Positions 6,085 through 13,299 of a stretch of 16,468 nucleotides of DNA are shown one piece after another (position 1 is the stretch's first letter; each line of letters begins with the position of its first letter). Source of the stretch: CAZUSU01 sp964623315 (lineage in GTDB: Bacteria; Patescibacteriota; Patescibacteriia; Magasanikbacterales; 2-02-FULL-50-9b). The notes under the pieces are model-generated. The model saw only the letters and a list, made by a program, of their open reading frames with translations, was not told the DNA's origin and made no database searches. The DNA lies in the NCBI GenBank assembly GCA_964623315.1, contig CAZUSU010000005.1, positions 1-16,468 of the forward strand, in the 5' to 3' direction. A program made the translations under genes and the position numbers.

Positions 6085-6860
6085 GCCGCTCCAACCAGCA
6101 ATCCAACGACGGACGGACCGCCGCTAGCGTGCGGGTTGAGAGCGATGGTTGGCGCAAACCAGTAGTCCGCGGCGGTCCACACCGCCGCCGCACCGCTGGC
6201 CACACCCAGTACGATGGCGCCGATCTGCCACGTCTCGGCGGATTTCTGCAGTTCGCCGTAGCGTGCGATATCCGCCTCTTTGCGTGGCACGATCGCGCGG
6301 GCGGATTCGGCTTGGGAAAACGCGAACGCCCACGTGCCCACGGCTACTGCGCCGAGCGTCAGTACCGCCCCGCTTTTGATCCACGGGAATTTCCGTTCTG
6401 GCAGACGTCCCGTTTTTTTGGTGTTCACCACCGCAGGCGTGGATACCTGCGTCTGCGGTGTGGTGGACACTGGCGTTGGCGCGCGCAGTTTCCCCTCAAT
6501 TTCATCAATGAGACGCTGTGCGTCCGAACGCGTTGCGGCGTCTGCCCCCTCCATGGCCATGACCAACCGCAGTTGCGCGCGCGCCTCCAGCAAATTGCCG
6601 TCTTCTTGGAAGGCGCGACCGGCGTTGAACAGCACTGCTGGCCGTTCCACCCCTGCCTTGCGCAGTTCAATGTGCGCTTCAAGAAACAGGTTGGCCGCCT
6701 CCGCAAAGCTCTTTGCCATGAACAGAGCTTTGGCGCGCGTTGCCTTTTTTTCCGCTTCGCGCACTGCCGGACTGGATGCCGGCTCTGCCCCTGCCTCAAC
6801 GGCCAGCGCACCGCACAAAGCGAGCGCAGTCGCGAGGAATCCCATCAGACGACTTTTCAC
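6078..6860 (-). CDS. exported or membrane TPR-repeat protein
   Basis: 260 residues from a GTG at 6860, chosen because GAGGAGG lies 5 bases upstream; the ATG at 6911 has no such site. Residues 1-26 look like a Sec signal peptide (LMGFLATALALCGALAVEAGA, shown as two parts: LMGFLATALALCG and ALAVEAGA, cut after AGA). The Cys is preceded by Leu, so a lipobox is unlikely. Two TPR units follow: about 40-69 (KALFMAKSFAEAANLFLEAH) and 73-104 (LFNAGRAFQEDGNLLEARAQ). A Pro/Thr-rich linker (127-155) leads to two hydrophobic segments (about 161-183 and 212-232) and a Gly-rich end. This resembles TPR proteins of Myxococcota/Deltaproteobacteria more than CPR proteins. Its GC-rich codons differ from neighbours, so transfer is possible. 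It has its own promoter and terminator. Function unknown, probably envelope-related. Confidence 0.8.
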   Translation of the reverse strand: MKSRLMGFLATALALCGALAVEAGAEPASSPAVREAEKKATRAKALFMAKSFAEAANLFLEAHIELRKAGVERPAVLFNAGRAFQEDGNLLEARAQLRLVMAMEGADAATRSDAQRLIDEIEGKLRAPTPVSTTPQTQVSTPAVVNTKKTGRLPERKFPWIKSGAVLTLGAVAVGTWAFAFSQAESARAIVPRKEADIARYGELQKSAETWQIGAIVLGVASGAAAVWTAADYWFAPTIALNPHASGGPSVVGLLVGAAF

Positions 6861-6919
6861 GTTAACCTCCTCGCGCAACGCCGTTGTGGCGAGCGCGCAA
6901 TTTCCATGCAACCCTGCAT

Positions 6920-6948
6920 AGAATATAACATACTATCAGCCCTGCCAA
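6920..6948 (-). promoter_or_regulatory. promoter of the TPR gene
   Basis: TTGGCA (6948-6943) and TATTCT (6925-6920), 17 bases apart on the - strand. The overlapping TATATT at 15 bases is an alternative -10. The -35 touches the T-run after trigger factor. Confidence 0.55.
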
Positions 6949-6982
6949 AAAAAAGCAAGGCTCTGGCCGCGTGCCGGCACGG
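6947..6982 (-). terminator. possible terminator after trigger factor
   Basis: After the tig stop the - strand has a GC-rich palindrome CGTGCCGGCACG, then CCAGAGCCTTGC and eight T (6954-6947). The palindrome is not directly next to the T-run and the stem is short, so this is a weak call. Confidence 0.35.
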
Positions 6983-8275
6983 TTACGATTTTTTGATCAT
7001 TTTTTCCCGCATCCATTCAACCACCTTGCGGTTGCGCATGGACGACAGCACCATATCTTGTACGTCGGAGGTAAGCAGGCGGCGCAAGGCGTCTGCGTTG
7101 TCGTGATACGATTCGCGAATTGCCTCCAATTCCTCCTGTAATTCTTCTTTAGAAACCTCAATGGCATGTTCTCGCGCAATGGCAAAAGTAACTAATCCCA
7201 TTTTGACGCGTTCCATTGCTTGGTCCGTAAAACCGGCGAGCACCTCTTCCGGATTTTTTTTCAGATCAGAAAAATATTTTTCTGCCGAAATATTGTGGCG
7301 CTTCAGCGACCCCAACAATTCTTGCAACATTTTGTGTCGTTCGCTTTCTATCATGTTGTCCGGCAAGTCATTAAATTGTGCGGCCGCAACCACCTGTTTT
7401 AACATATCAATTTCAGCGGCTTCCTCGGCGCGCCGCGTGTGTTCGTCTAAAATATTTTTTTGAATTTGCGCGCGCAGGGCGGCGACACTCGCCACATCTA
7501 ATTTTTTTGCAAACGCTTCGTCTATTTCCGGCAGGACACGTGTTTCAATTTTTACCACACGAACTTTAAAGGTAATATTTTTACCGGCGTACATTTTTTG
7601 GTAGTGTTCGGCAGGAAACGGTAAGACAAATTCCAGTGCATCGCCCACGCGCGCGCCCAACAATTTTTCCGTGAATCCGGAAACGTAATACGGCTCGTCA
7701 AGATGCACCGTATGGCTACGGGCTTGGCCACCCTCCAGCGGCACCGCCCCATCCAGCAAATCAAGATCAACGGTTACTTGGTCAGTGGGGCCAGCAGTAG
7801 TGCCGGCCGCAACTTCAGCGACAGTGGCGTGCATGCGGCGCATGTCATTGAGCACGTCATTAATTTCTTTTTCTTCCACCGTTGGGGATTTTAATTCTGT
7901 TGAAATTTTTTCAAAATCCGGCAGTGTTACTTCCGGCAAAACAGAAATCACGGCGCGATATACCAGATCATTGTGCGGCGCCATTTTTTCAAACGTTACT
8001 TCTGGTGTGCCGATAGTGCGCAGGTCATGCGTTTTTATTGCATCCACAAAAGTTGAACGTACCACCTCTTCCATCGCGCGTTCCACGACGCTCATTTCTC
8101 CCACGTGCGCAACAACCACGTCATACGGCGCTTTGCCCGGCCGAAATCCGGCGAACTTCACCTCACTGGAAATTTTTTCAGCGGCGCGTTGGATAAACGG
8201 ATTCTGCTCTGCTGGCGAAACAGTAATCGTTAATTCAACTTGCGACTTGGGTAGATTTTTAATCGTGACGTTCAT
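6983..8275 (-). CDS. tig: trigger factor, ribosome-associated chaperone/prolyl isomerase
   Basis: 430 residues, the usual length for the family. Residues 1-115 are the ribosome-binding domain, with the signature GFRPGKAP at 43-50 that docks near the polypeptide exit tunnel. Residues about 155-245 fit the FKBP-like isomerase domain (DQVTVDLDLLDG, GFTEKLLGARVGDALEFVLP). Residues about 255-430 are the helical substrate-cradling C-terminal domain (EAFAKKLDV, then a long charged helical run). It acts in the cytoplasm on nascent chains. It starts 21 bases after the hppA stop on the same strand and probably shares its transcript. The ATG has only a weak upstream purine stretch. Nothing is missing or broken. 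Confidence 0.96.
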   Translation of the reverse strand: MNVTIKNLPKSQVELTITVSPAEQNPFIQRAAEKISSEVKFAGFRPGKAPYDVVVAHVGEMSVVERAMEEVVRSTFVDAIKTHDLRTIGTPEVTFEKMAPHNDLVYRAVISVLPEVTLPDFEKISTELKSPTVEEKEINDVLNDMRRMHATVAEVAAGTTAGPTDQVTVDLDLLDGAVPLEGGQARSHTVHLDEPYYVSGFTEKLLGARVGDALEFVLPFPAEHYQKMYAGKNITFKVRVVKIETRVLPEIDEAFAKKLDVASVAALRAQIQKNILDEHTRRAEEAAEIDMLKQVVAAAQFNDLPDNMIESERHKMLQELLGSLKRHNISAEKYFSDLKKNPEEVLAGFTDQAMERVKMGLVTFAIAREHAIEVSKEELQEELEAIRESYHDNADALRRLLTSDVQDMVLSSMRNRKVVEWMREKMIKKS

Positions 8276-8296
8276 AGCGTGCGGTCCGATTAATTT

Positions 8297-10285
8297 TTAT
8301 TTCAATATCAACGGAATAATCAGAATCGCTACGATGTTGATGATTTTAATCATCGGGTTGATCGCGGGGCCGGCCGTATCTTTGTACGGATCGCCCACGG
8401 TGTCGCCGGTCACGGCGGCGCTGTGCGCGAACGAGCCCTTGCCGCCGTAATTTCCCTTTTCAATATATTTTTTTGCATTGTCCCATGCGGCGCCGCCTGT
8501 GGTCATGGAAATGGCTACAAACAAACCGGTGATGAGCGCACCAATGAGCAAGCCGCCCAGCGCGACCGGTCCCAAAAACACCCCCACCAAAATCGGCACA
8601 ACAACGGGCAACAGTGCGGGAAAAATCATGGCACGCAGAGCGCCCTTCGTAACAATATCAACGCACTGTGCGTAATCCGGTTTTGCATGCCCTTCCATAA
8701 TACCCGGAATTTCACGAAATTGACGGCGCACCTCTTCCACCACCTTGCCGGCAACTTTGCCCACAGCTTGCATGGCGCTCGCGCCAAACAAATACGTCAC
8801 CAAGCCACCAATCATCAAACCGGTAATTACCAGCGGATCTGACAGATCAAAAAACTTTGTTGAACCGCGCTCGCTAATTTCCTGTGTGAAACTGGCAAAC
8901 AACACCACAGACGCCAAACCGGCAGAGGCAATGGCGTAACCCTTGGTCACGGCCTTGGTTGTGTTTCCAACGGCGTCCAACGGATCGGTCACGTCGCGCA
9001 CCGCGTCGGGTAATCCAGCCATTTCTGCAATACCGCCGGCGTTGTCCGTGATCGGACCAAACGCATCAATCGCCACAATAATGCCGGTCATGGAAAGCAT
9101 GCTCATGACGGCAATGGCGACGCCGTACAAACCGGCCCACGTGTGTGCGGCTAAAATACCAAGTGCAATGATAATAATCGGCCACGCCGTAGAACGCATC
9201 CCTACCGCAATACCTGCAATAATGTTTGTGCCATGTCCGGTCTCTGACGCTTTTGCAATTGATTTTACCGGATTGAATTTATACGAAGTGTAGTAGTCGG
9301 TAATCCACACCATCAAACCAGTGACTGCCAAACCAACGAGCGCACACAACCACAATTTGAACGGCGCGTGTTCTTTCATCAGCCACATCGTTGCCGGATA
9401 AAATAACACTGCCGCAATAATTGCAGATCCGATTAATCCTTTATACAACGCTTTCATGATGTCGCGATCCGCGCCCAGTTTTACAAAGAAAATACCGGCG
9501 ATGGAGGCGATAATGGAAATTGCGCCAAGCAGTAACGGGAACACCACAGCCGCCTCATCGTTGCGGAAGGTAAAATAGCCGAGCAACATGGCGGCAACAG
9601 CGGTGACGGCGTATGTTTCAAAAAGATCGGCTGCCATACCGGCACAATCGCCCACATTGTCTCCCACATTATCTGCAATCACGGCCGGATTGCGCGGGTC
9701 GTCTTCCGGAATTCCCTTTTCAACCTTACCCACGAGATCAGCGCCTACGTCTGCGGCTTTGGTATAAATACCGCCACCCAAACGCGCAAAAACAGAAATT
9801 AAACTGGCGCCAAATGACAACCCAACGAGCGCGGCAACGTCTTTGGTAATCCAGTAATATGAAGTGACGCCAATAAGACCAAGCCCCACAACAAACAAGC
9901 CGGTTACAGCACCGCCCTTAAACGCCAATTCAAGCGCTTCGGCCATGCCTTTGCGCGCCGCTTCGGTGGTGCGAATATTAGCGCGCACAGAAATGCTCAT
10001 GCCCACGTAGCCGGCCACTGCACTGCACACGGCGCCAACGGCAAAGCCGGCGGCAGTTTTAAAGTTGATCAGTGCCCATAAAATGGCAAAAACAACCAGC
10101 CCGATCCACGCCACGGCGCGCGTTTGGCGCTTCAAGTATGCCTCCGCGCCCTCTTGAATGGCACGCGCAATGGCGCGCATGCGGTCGTCACCGGTTGGCT
10201 GGGATAAAATCCAGCGCGCAAGCCATCCGCCAAAGGCAATGGCACCAACGCCCACGACAAGAGCTACAATAAGAATGATGTTCAT
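8297..10285 (-). CDS. hppA: membrane-bound proton-translocating pyrophosphatase
   Basis: 662 residues with about 15-16 hydrophobic segments, normal for the family. It splits pyrophosphate and pumps H+ (or Na+) across the membrane. Substrate-binding motifs are present: DVGADLVGKVEKGIPEDDPR, then NPAVIADNVGDNVGDCAGMAAD downstream (read as NPAVIADNVGDNVGD and CAGMAADLFE), DAFGPITDNAGGIAEMAG and the C-terminal DTVGDPYKDTAGPA. The motif GNTTKAVTKGYAIASAG has Lys after GNTT where potassium-dependent enzymes have Ala, so it should be a potassium-independent, proton-pumping type (family knowledge plus the visible residue). It lies upstream of tig in a two-gene operon. It is divergent from the ParB-like gene. 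The start ATG has no clear Shine-Dalgarno but a promoter is visible upstream. Such pumps suit a cell with limited energy metabolism. Confidence 0.97.
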   Translation of the reverse strand: MNIILIVALVVGVGAIAFGGWLARWILSQPTGDDRMRAIARAIQEGAEAYLKRQTRAVAWIGLVVFAILWALINFKTAAGFAVGAVCSAVAGYVGMSISVRANIRTTEAARKGMAEALELAFKGGAVTGLFVVGLGLIGVTSYYWITKDVAALVGLSFGASLISVFARLGGGIYTKAADVGADLVGKVEKGIPEDDPRNPAVIADNVGDNVGDCAGMAADLFETYAVTAVAAMLLGYFTFRNDEAAVVFPLLLGAISIIASIAGIFFVKLGADRDIMKALYKGLIGSAIIAAVLFYPATMWLMKEHAPFKLWLCALVGLAVTGLMVWITDYYTSYKFNPVKSIAKASETGHGTNIIAGIAVGMRSTAWPIIIIALGILAAHTWAGLYGVAIAVMSMLSMTGIIVAIDAFGPITDNAGGIAEMAGLPDAVRDVTDPLDAVGNTTKAVTKGYAIASAGLASVVLFASFTQEISERGSTKFFDLSDPLVITGLMIGGLVTYLFGASAMQAVGKVAGKVVEEVRRQFREIPGIMEGHAKPDYAQCVDIVTKGALRAMIFPALLPVVVPILVGVFLGPVALGGLLIGALITGLFVAISMTTGGAAWDNAKKYIEKGNYGGKGSFAHSAAVTGDTVGDPYKDTAGPAINPMIKIINIVAILIIPLILK

Positions 10286-10304
10286 AGGTTTTTAAACTGT
10301 GGCT

Positions 10305-10334
10305 ATAATAACGCAGGAGGGGTTGGGGAGTCAA
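10305..10334 (-). promoter_or_regulatory. promoter of the hppA-tig operon
   Basis: TTGACT (10334-10329) and TATTAT (10310-10305), 18 bases apart on the - strand, followed by a leader of about 20 bases to the ATG at 10285. Confidence 0.6.
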
Positions 10335-10353
10335 GAATGCTACCGATTCACCG

Positions 10354-10387
10354 CGAACTTGACAAAATAGTTCGTTTCGCGTATAAA
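10354..10387 (+). promoter_or_regulatory. promoter of the ParB-like gene with overlapping inverted repeat
   Basis: TTGACA (10359-10364) and TATAAA (10382-10387), 17 bases apart. CGAACT (10354-10359) and AGTTCG (10369-10374) form an inverted repeat covering the -35, a likely operator. The roughly 90-base leader that follows contains no other clear signal except a purine-rich AAGGAAGG ribosome site before the ATG at 10487. Confidence 0.7.
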
Positions 10388-10486
10388 AAGATTAATCATT
10401 GAGCGGTCACGTTGACTGCTGGATGAAACTGCGCAATCAGGCGCATCGCTCGGGCGACTAAAAATCCCCGGTAAGGAAGGTACAAA

Positions 10487-11383
10487 ATGTCAAATCAGCC
10501 CACTCCGCAGGCAGAGGCCATCGTCCGGATTCCGGTGACGGCTATCGATCCAAACCCGTTCCAACAGCGCAAGACGTTCGACGACAAGTACATCGGCGAA
10601 CTCGCGGACAGCATCAAGGCCGGTGGCGGGCTGATCAATCCGATCTCGGTGCGGCCGCATCCGGGAATGCCTAACCGCTACCAGCTGATCGCCGGCGAGT
10701 GCCGCTGGCGCGCGCATCGGCGGCTCGGTTGGATGGAGATCCAAGCGATCGTGCGCGTGGACATGCCGGACGATCGGATGGAAGAGTTGGCGCTCATCGA
10801 GAACACCAAGCGCGCCGATCTTCTGCCGATGGAGGAGGCGAATGGCTACCAGCGCTTGCTCGAAGCCAACAACAACGATGTCGAAGTCGTGGCGAGGAAG
10901 ACCGGCACAGGCAGTCAGACCATCCAGAAGCGCGTGGCACTGCTCGCTCTCCACTCGGACGTGCAGATCATGGTAGATCAGCGCAAGATCTCGCTCGAGA
11001 TGGCCGAGGTACTGCTCAGTGTGGAAGATCCGGAGCAGCAGAAACAGTTGGCTGCCGTGGCAGTGCAGGCCCGGTTCGACCTGAACCGTCTGAAGGGAAT
11101 CGTCGCCAACGCGAATCCGAAAGGCAACGGCGCGCATCAGCCGGCCGCCGGCAAAAACCCGAACGGTCCGAAGCCGGTGAAGTTCAAGGTGGTCAACGCC
11201 CACCTCATCGAGTTGATGGATGATCTCGAGCGGCTCGACATGTCCAAATTGAGCGCCGAGGATGCGCACACGCTCGAAACGCAGCTGAAGGCGGTCGCCG
11301 ACCACATCACGGAAGAAGTGCTCCCGCGCGTTCGCGAGCGTCGCGAGCGCGCCGCGACCCAGCAGGCGGCAGTTCAAGCGTAA
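10487..11383 (+). CDS. ParB/RepB/Spo0J-like nuclease-fold DNA-binding protein
   Basis: 298 residues. Residues about 12-100 are the ParB N-terminal domain: VTAIDPNPFQQRKTFDD, a substrate motif region NPISVRPHPG, and GECRWRAHRRLG at 70-81 (the CTP-binding GERRxRA box, with Cys in place of the first Arg). ENTKRADLLPMEEA at 105-118 matches the conserved ENIQRxDLxPxEEA box. A helix-turn-helix is at about 131-155 (VEVVARKTGTGSQTIQKRV). The C-terminal part is a Lys/Gly/Pro linker and a charged helical end. ParB proteins load on parS sites and partner with ParA in segregation; here no ParA and no parS-like site are seen, so it may be a phage or plasmid type regulator. GC-rich codons set it apart from hppA and tig. 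AAGGAAGG lies 7 bases before the ATG. It is followed by a strong terminator shared with the convergent gene. Confidence 0.88.
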   Translation: MSNQPTPQAEAIVRIPVTAIDPNPFQQRKTFDDKYIGELADSIKAGGGLINPISVRPHPGMPNRYQLIAGECRWRAHRRLGWMEIQAIVRVDMPDDRMEELALIENTKRADLLPMEEANGYQRLLEANNNDVEVVARKTGTGSQTIQKRVALLALHSDVQIMVDQRKISLEMAEVLLSVEDPEQQKQLAAVAVQARFDLNRLKGIVANANPKGNGAHQPAAGKNPNGPKPVKFKVVNAHLIELMDDLERLDMSKLSAEDAHTLETQLKAVADHITEEVLPRVRERRERAATQQAAVQA

Positions 11384-11386
11384 CAC

Positions 11387-11405
11387 TCAGCGGAGTAACC
11401 GCTGA
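11387..11405. repeat. short perfect hairpin after the ParB-like gene
   Basis: TCAGCGG (11387-11393), AGTAA, CCGCTGA (11399-11405) is a perfect 7-bp inverted repeat 4 bases after the stop codon. It is not followed by a T-run. It might be an operator, a parS-like site or a hairpin that protects the mRNA end. Confidence 0.55.
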
Positions 11406-11415
11406 AAAGTAAAAG

Positions 11416-11466
11416 CCCGTACGTCACATCACCGGTCAGGTGGTGCGGCGTACGGGTGGTTTTTTT
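11416..11466. terminator. bidirectional rho-independent terminator
   Basis: CCCGTACG (11416-11423) and CGTACGGG (11449-11456) are perfect 8-bp arms with an inner CACC/GGTG stem, followed on the + strand by a T-run (11460-11466). On the - strand the stem is followed by CTTTTACTTTT. It fits the convergent ParB-like and cysteine-rich genes. Confidence 0.85.
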
Positions 11467-11478
11467 GTCCGAAGCATT

Positions 11479-13125
11479 TTACCGAGGAAACAGCTCACGC
11501 ATGAGACGGGCAAGTTCGCGCCCGTCTGCACCGAGGTCGCGCGCGTGCTCGATGACGCGACTAAGATGATCCATCACATCAACAACTGATGTTTTTGGGG
11601 CGTGAGCCAAACGCCGCAGTTGATGCTTGGTGATCACGATTTCGCGTTTGCGCAAGAACAGATCGGTAGGTTGCGGCGTCTTAACCCCGAGACGTTCGTC
11701 AAGTTCCACGATGGACGAAACGAGAATGGGCCGCCTACTCCTCCCGAGCCGTGATGGACCGATGACACCCCTTTTTTCTAGTCTCAACACAGCAGTTTTG
11801 ATTGGACGTGCTGTACCGAACTCTTTCATCACAAAGCGTGTGGTAGTGTCATCTGCCTCCATCATGCGTTCGGCGATCGCACGACTGTAGATTTCGGTTT
11901 CACCCGAAGTGTGTGGCATCCGTGCCGGCATGACCGGATAGCAGTAATAGAACAGGTAGCGCATCTCATCTTCGGTACAGACAAGAGGTTCGCCGAACAA
12001 CATGTGCGATACCATTTTGAGGTCGTATGCAATCCATTTCGTTTGCGTAAAACAGTACTGACAGCCGTGAACGCCATGACCACACCGCACGTGCACATTC
12101 CACCATTCGTGCAACCCGTGTGTTACGATGGCTGGGTTGGTTGCGATGATTTTCATCATCCGTGGTAGCGGCTCGGTTGGTTCGGCCAGCAACCACTCCG
12201 GCATGCTAAACTCCTGTGGTTGCAAAAGCGGTTGCGGTGGCACGCTGATTAGATTGGTCACCCGAATTTGCACCAAAGGTGGTGGCGGATCTGGCCTCGG
12301 CTTTTCGATTGCGGCGAAGAACCCTGCGCGTTCGGCATGTTTCGCTTCTATCACATCAGTAGGGAGTGGGCTCCAGCCAAACCCGAGCGCTGATGTATGA
12401 CACCGCAGGCACATTCCAAAGTCAGGGTAGCGCACACGCCGCGACGTGCACATGAGGCACACCCGCGTTGCTGCGTTGCAACCACTGCATGCATCACCTT
12501 GGAGCCGTCCGCACGTTGCCGTACTGATCTGGCTATTTCCGGAGAGTTTGCACTCAACGGAAATGACCCACACACGACGCATCTTGTCTGTCATTTCGTC
12601 AGTAAGTTGCACCGTGAGGCAGAATGCACACAGTTCCGCACCGGGAAAAGCAACGGTATCAAATTGACATTCGGTGCAGAACCGTGTGACGGCTCCGCAT
12701 CCGTAGCAGTCGCGTGGCGTTTGCGATGCGACACACTGCCGCGGCGAAATTTCTTGCCGCGTGATCTGACAGTACGGACGGCTGAGCAACCGAACAAACC
12801 GAGCTTGCCGTGCCTTGAGCGCGACGATTTGTTCAGGCGTGTATGCAACCACAACGTGTGGTATAGGTAGCGTCGCTGACTGACCATTGCGTAATTCCTT
12901 GAGCGAAGCGACGTCGCCAGCTGCGAACGCAGACAGAAACGCGTCGATGTGTCCGGTGAATCTACCGGCTGCCGCGCGCGAACTTAAGATTTGTTGCAGA
13001 TCCTTGGTGCTGATCTTGATTTCATCTGACAGTTCTTTCAGCGATGCCGTCGTCCGGTGGCTCATACGCCACAGACGAAAGCGCCGCGCCGCCTCTTCGG
13101 GCGTCAGCAGTTTGTCCGTGGACAT
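11479..13125 (-). CDS. unknown protein with duplicated eight-cysteine zinc-binding modules
   Basis: 548 residues, family not recognised. The ATG at 13125 follows AAGGAGG with 6 bases of spacing. Residues about 8-65 look like a helix-turn-helix (LKELSDEIKISTKDLQQIL). Residues 119-169 and 192-242 are two copies of one module offset by 73 residues. Each has a leading Cys pair, then C-x2-C-x6-C-x2-C-x12-C-x2-C (C140 to C169, C213 to C242), with CxGCxAxTRxC conserved between them. A third cluster is CGHGVHGCQYC at 348-358. A Pro-rich linker spans 275-310. The C-terminal third is basic with a possible second DNA-binding helix set (FVMKEFGTARPIKTAVLRLE, about 431-450). It has no signal peptide. It is divergent from the helicase-sigma fusion across a 27-base palindrome, so joint control is likely. 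Nucleic-acid binding is inferred. Confidence 0.85.
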   Translation of the reverse strand: MSTDKLLTPEEAARRFRLWRMSHRTTASLKELSDEIKISTKDLQQILSSRAAAGRFTGHIDAFLSAFAAGDVASLKELRNGQSATLPIPHVVVAYTPEQIVALKARQARFVRLLSRPYCQITRQEISPRQCVASQTPRDCYGCGAVTRFCTECQFDTVAFPGAELCAFCLTVQLTDEMTDKMRRVWVISVECKLSGNSQISTATCGRLQGDACSGCNAATRVCLMCTSRRVRYPDFGMCLRCHTSALGFGWSPLPTDVIEAKHAERAGFFAAIEKPRPDPPPPLVQIRVTNLISVPPQPLLQPQEFSMPEWLLAEPTEPLPRMMKIIATNPAIVTHGLHEWWNVHVRCGHGVHGCQYCFTQTKWIAYDLKMVSHMLFGEPLVCTEDEMRYLFYYCYPVMPARMPHTSGETEIYSRAIAERMMEADDTTTRFVMKEFGTARPIKTAVLRLEKRGVIGPSRLGRSRRPILVSSIVELDERLGVKTPQPTDLFLRKREIVITKHQLRRLAHAPKTSVVDVMDHLSRVIEHARDLGADGRELARLMRELFPR

Positions 13126-13150
13126 GGTTTTCCTCCTTGTTTAAGGAAAT

Positions 13151-13181
13151 CTCCCACACCGTGGGGGAGCTACAAATTACA
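13151..13181 (-). promoter_or_regulatory. leader hairpin and -10 region of the cysteine-rich gene
   Basis: CTCCC (13151-13155) and GGGAG (13165-13169) flank a GC-rich centre and would form a hairpin at the very 5' end of the message. It ends 7 bases before the -10 TGTAAT (13181-13176). Such an end hairpin can protect mRNA or hold a regulator. Confidence 0.4.
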
Positions 13182-13204
13182 CCACACCAGAGCCGCGTTG
13201 TCAA
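13176..13204 (-). promoter_or_regulatory. promoter of the cysteine-rich gene
   Basis: TTGACA (13204-13199) and TGTAAT (13181-13176), 17 bases apart on the - strand. The -35 is the left arm of the palindrome at 13199-13225. Confidence 0.75.
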
Positions 13205-13225
13205 CAGTAAACTGTAAAGTTGACA
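13199..13225. promoter_or_regulatory. palindromic operator between divergent promoters
   Basis: TGTCAAC (13199-13205) and GTTGACA (13219-13225) are a perfect 7-bp inverted repeat, with ACAGT-AA-ACTGT nested inside (13204-13215). Each arm contains a perfect -35 box, one per direction, so one bound protein would shut both promoters. Confidence 0.65.
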
Positions 13226-13248
13226 TTTTTTAGCTTTTGTCGTAGTTT
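13220..13248 (+). promoter_or_regulatory. promoter of the helicase-sigma fusion gene
   Basis: TTGACA (13220-13225) and TAGTTT (13243-13248), 17 bases apart. The -10 is weak. A leader of about 45 bases precedes AAAGGGGG (13285-13292) and the ATG at 13300. Confidence 0.6.
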
Positions 13249-13299
13249 AGCAATCAGTTCCTCACAACTGAAGAGGACAATACTAAAGGGGGTGCCACC

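Noticed and set aside
5886..7106. 406-residue + strand frame rich in Arg, Cys and His
   Set aside because: It runs across a terminator, a promoter and two - strand genes, and has no family resemblance. It is a GC-rich antisense artefact.
10490..11386. 298-residue - strand frame mirroring the ParB-like gene
   Set aside because: Exact antisense shadow. The + strand carries the conserved ParB boxes and a ribosome site.
12663..12675. Third copy of ATTGACATTCGGT, as in promoters P1 and P2
   Set aside because: It is inside the cysteine-rich coding region, the match stops after 13 bases and no -10 box follows at 16-18 bases, so it is probably chance.
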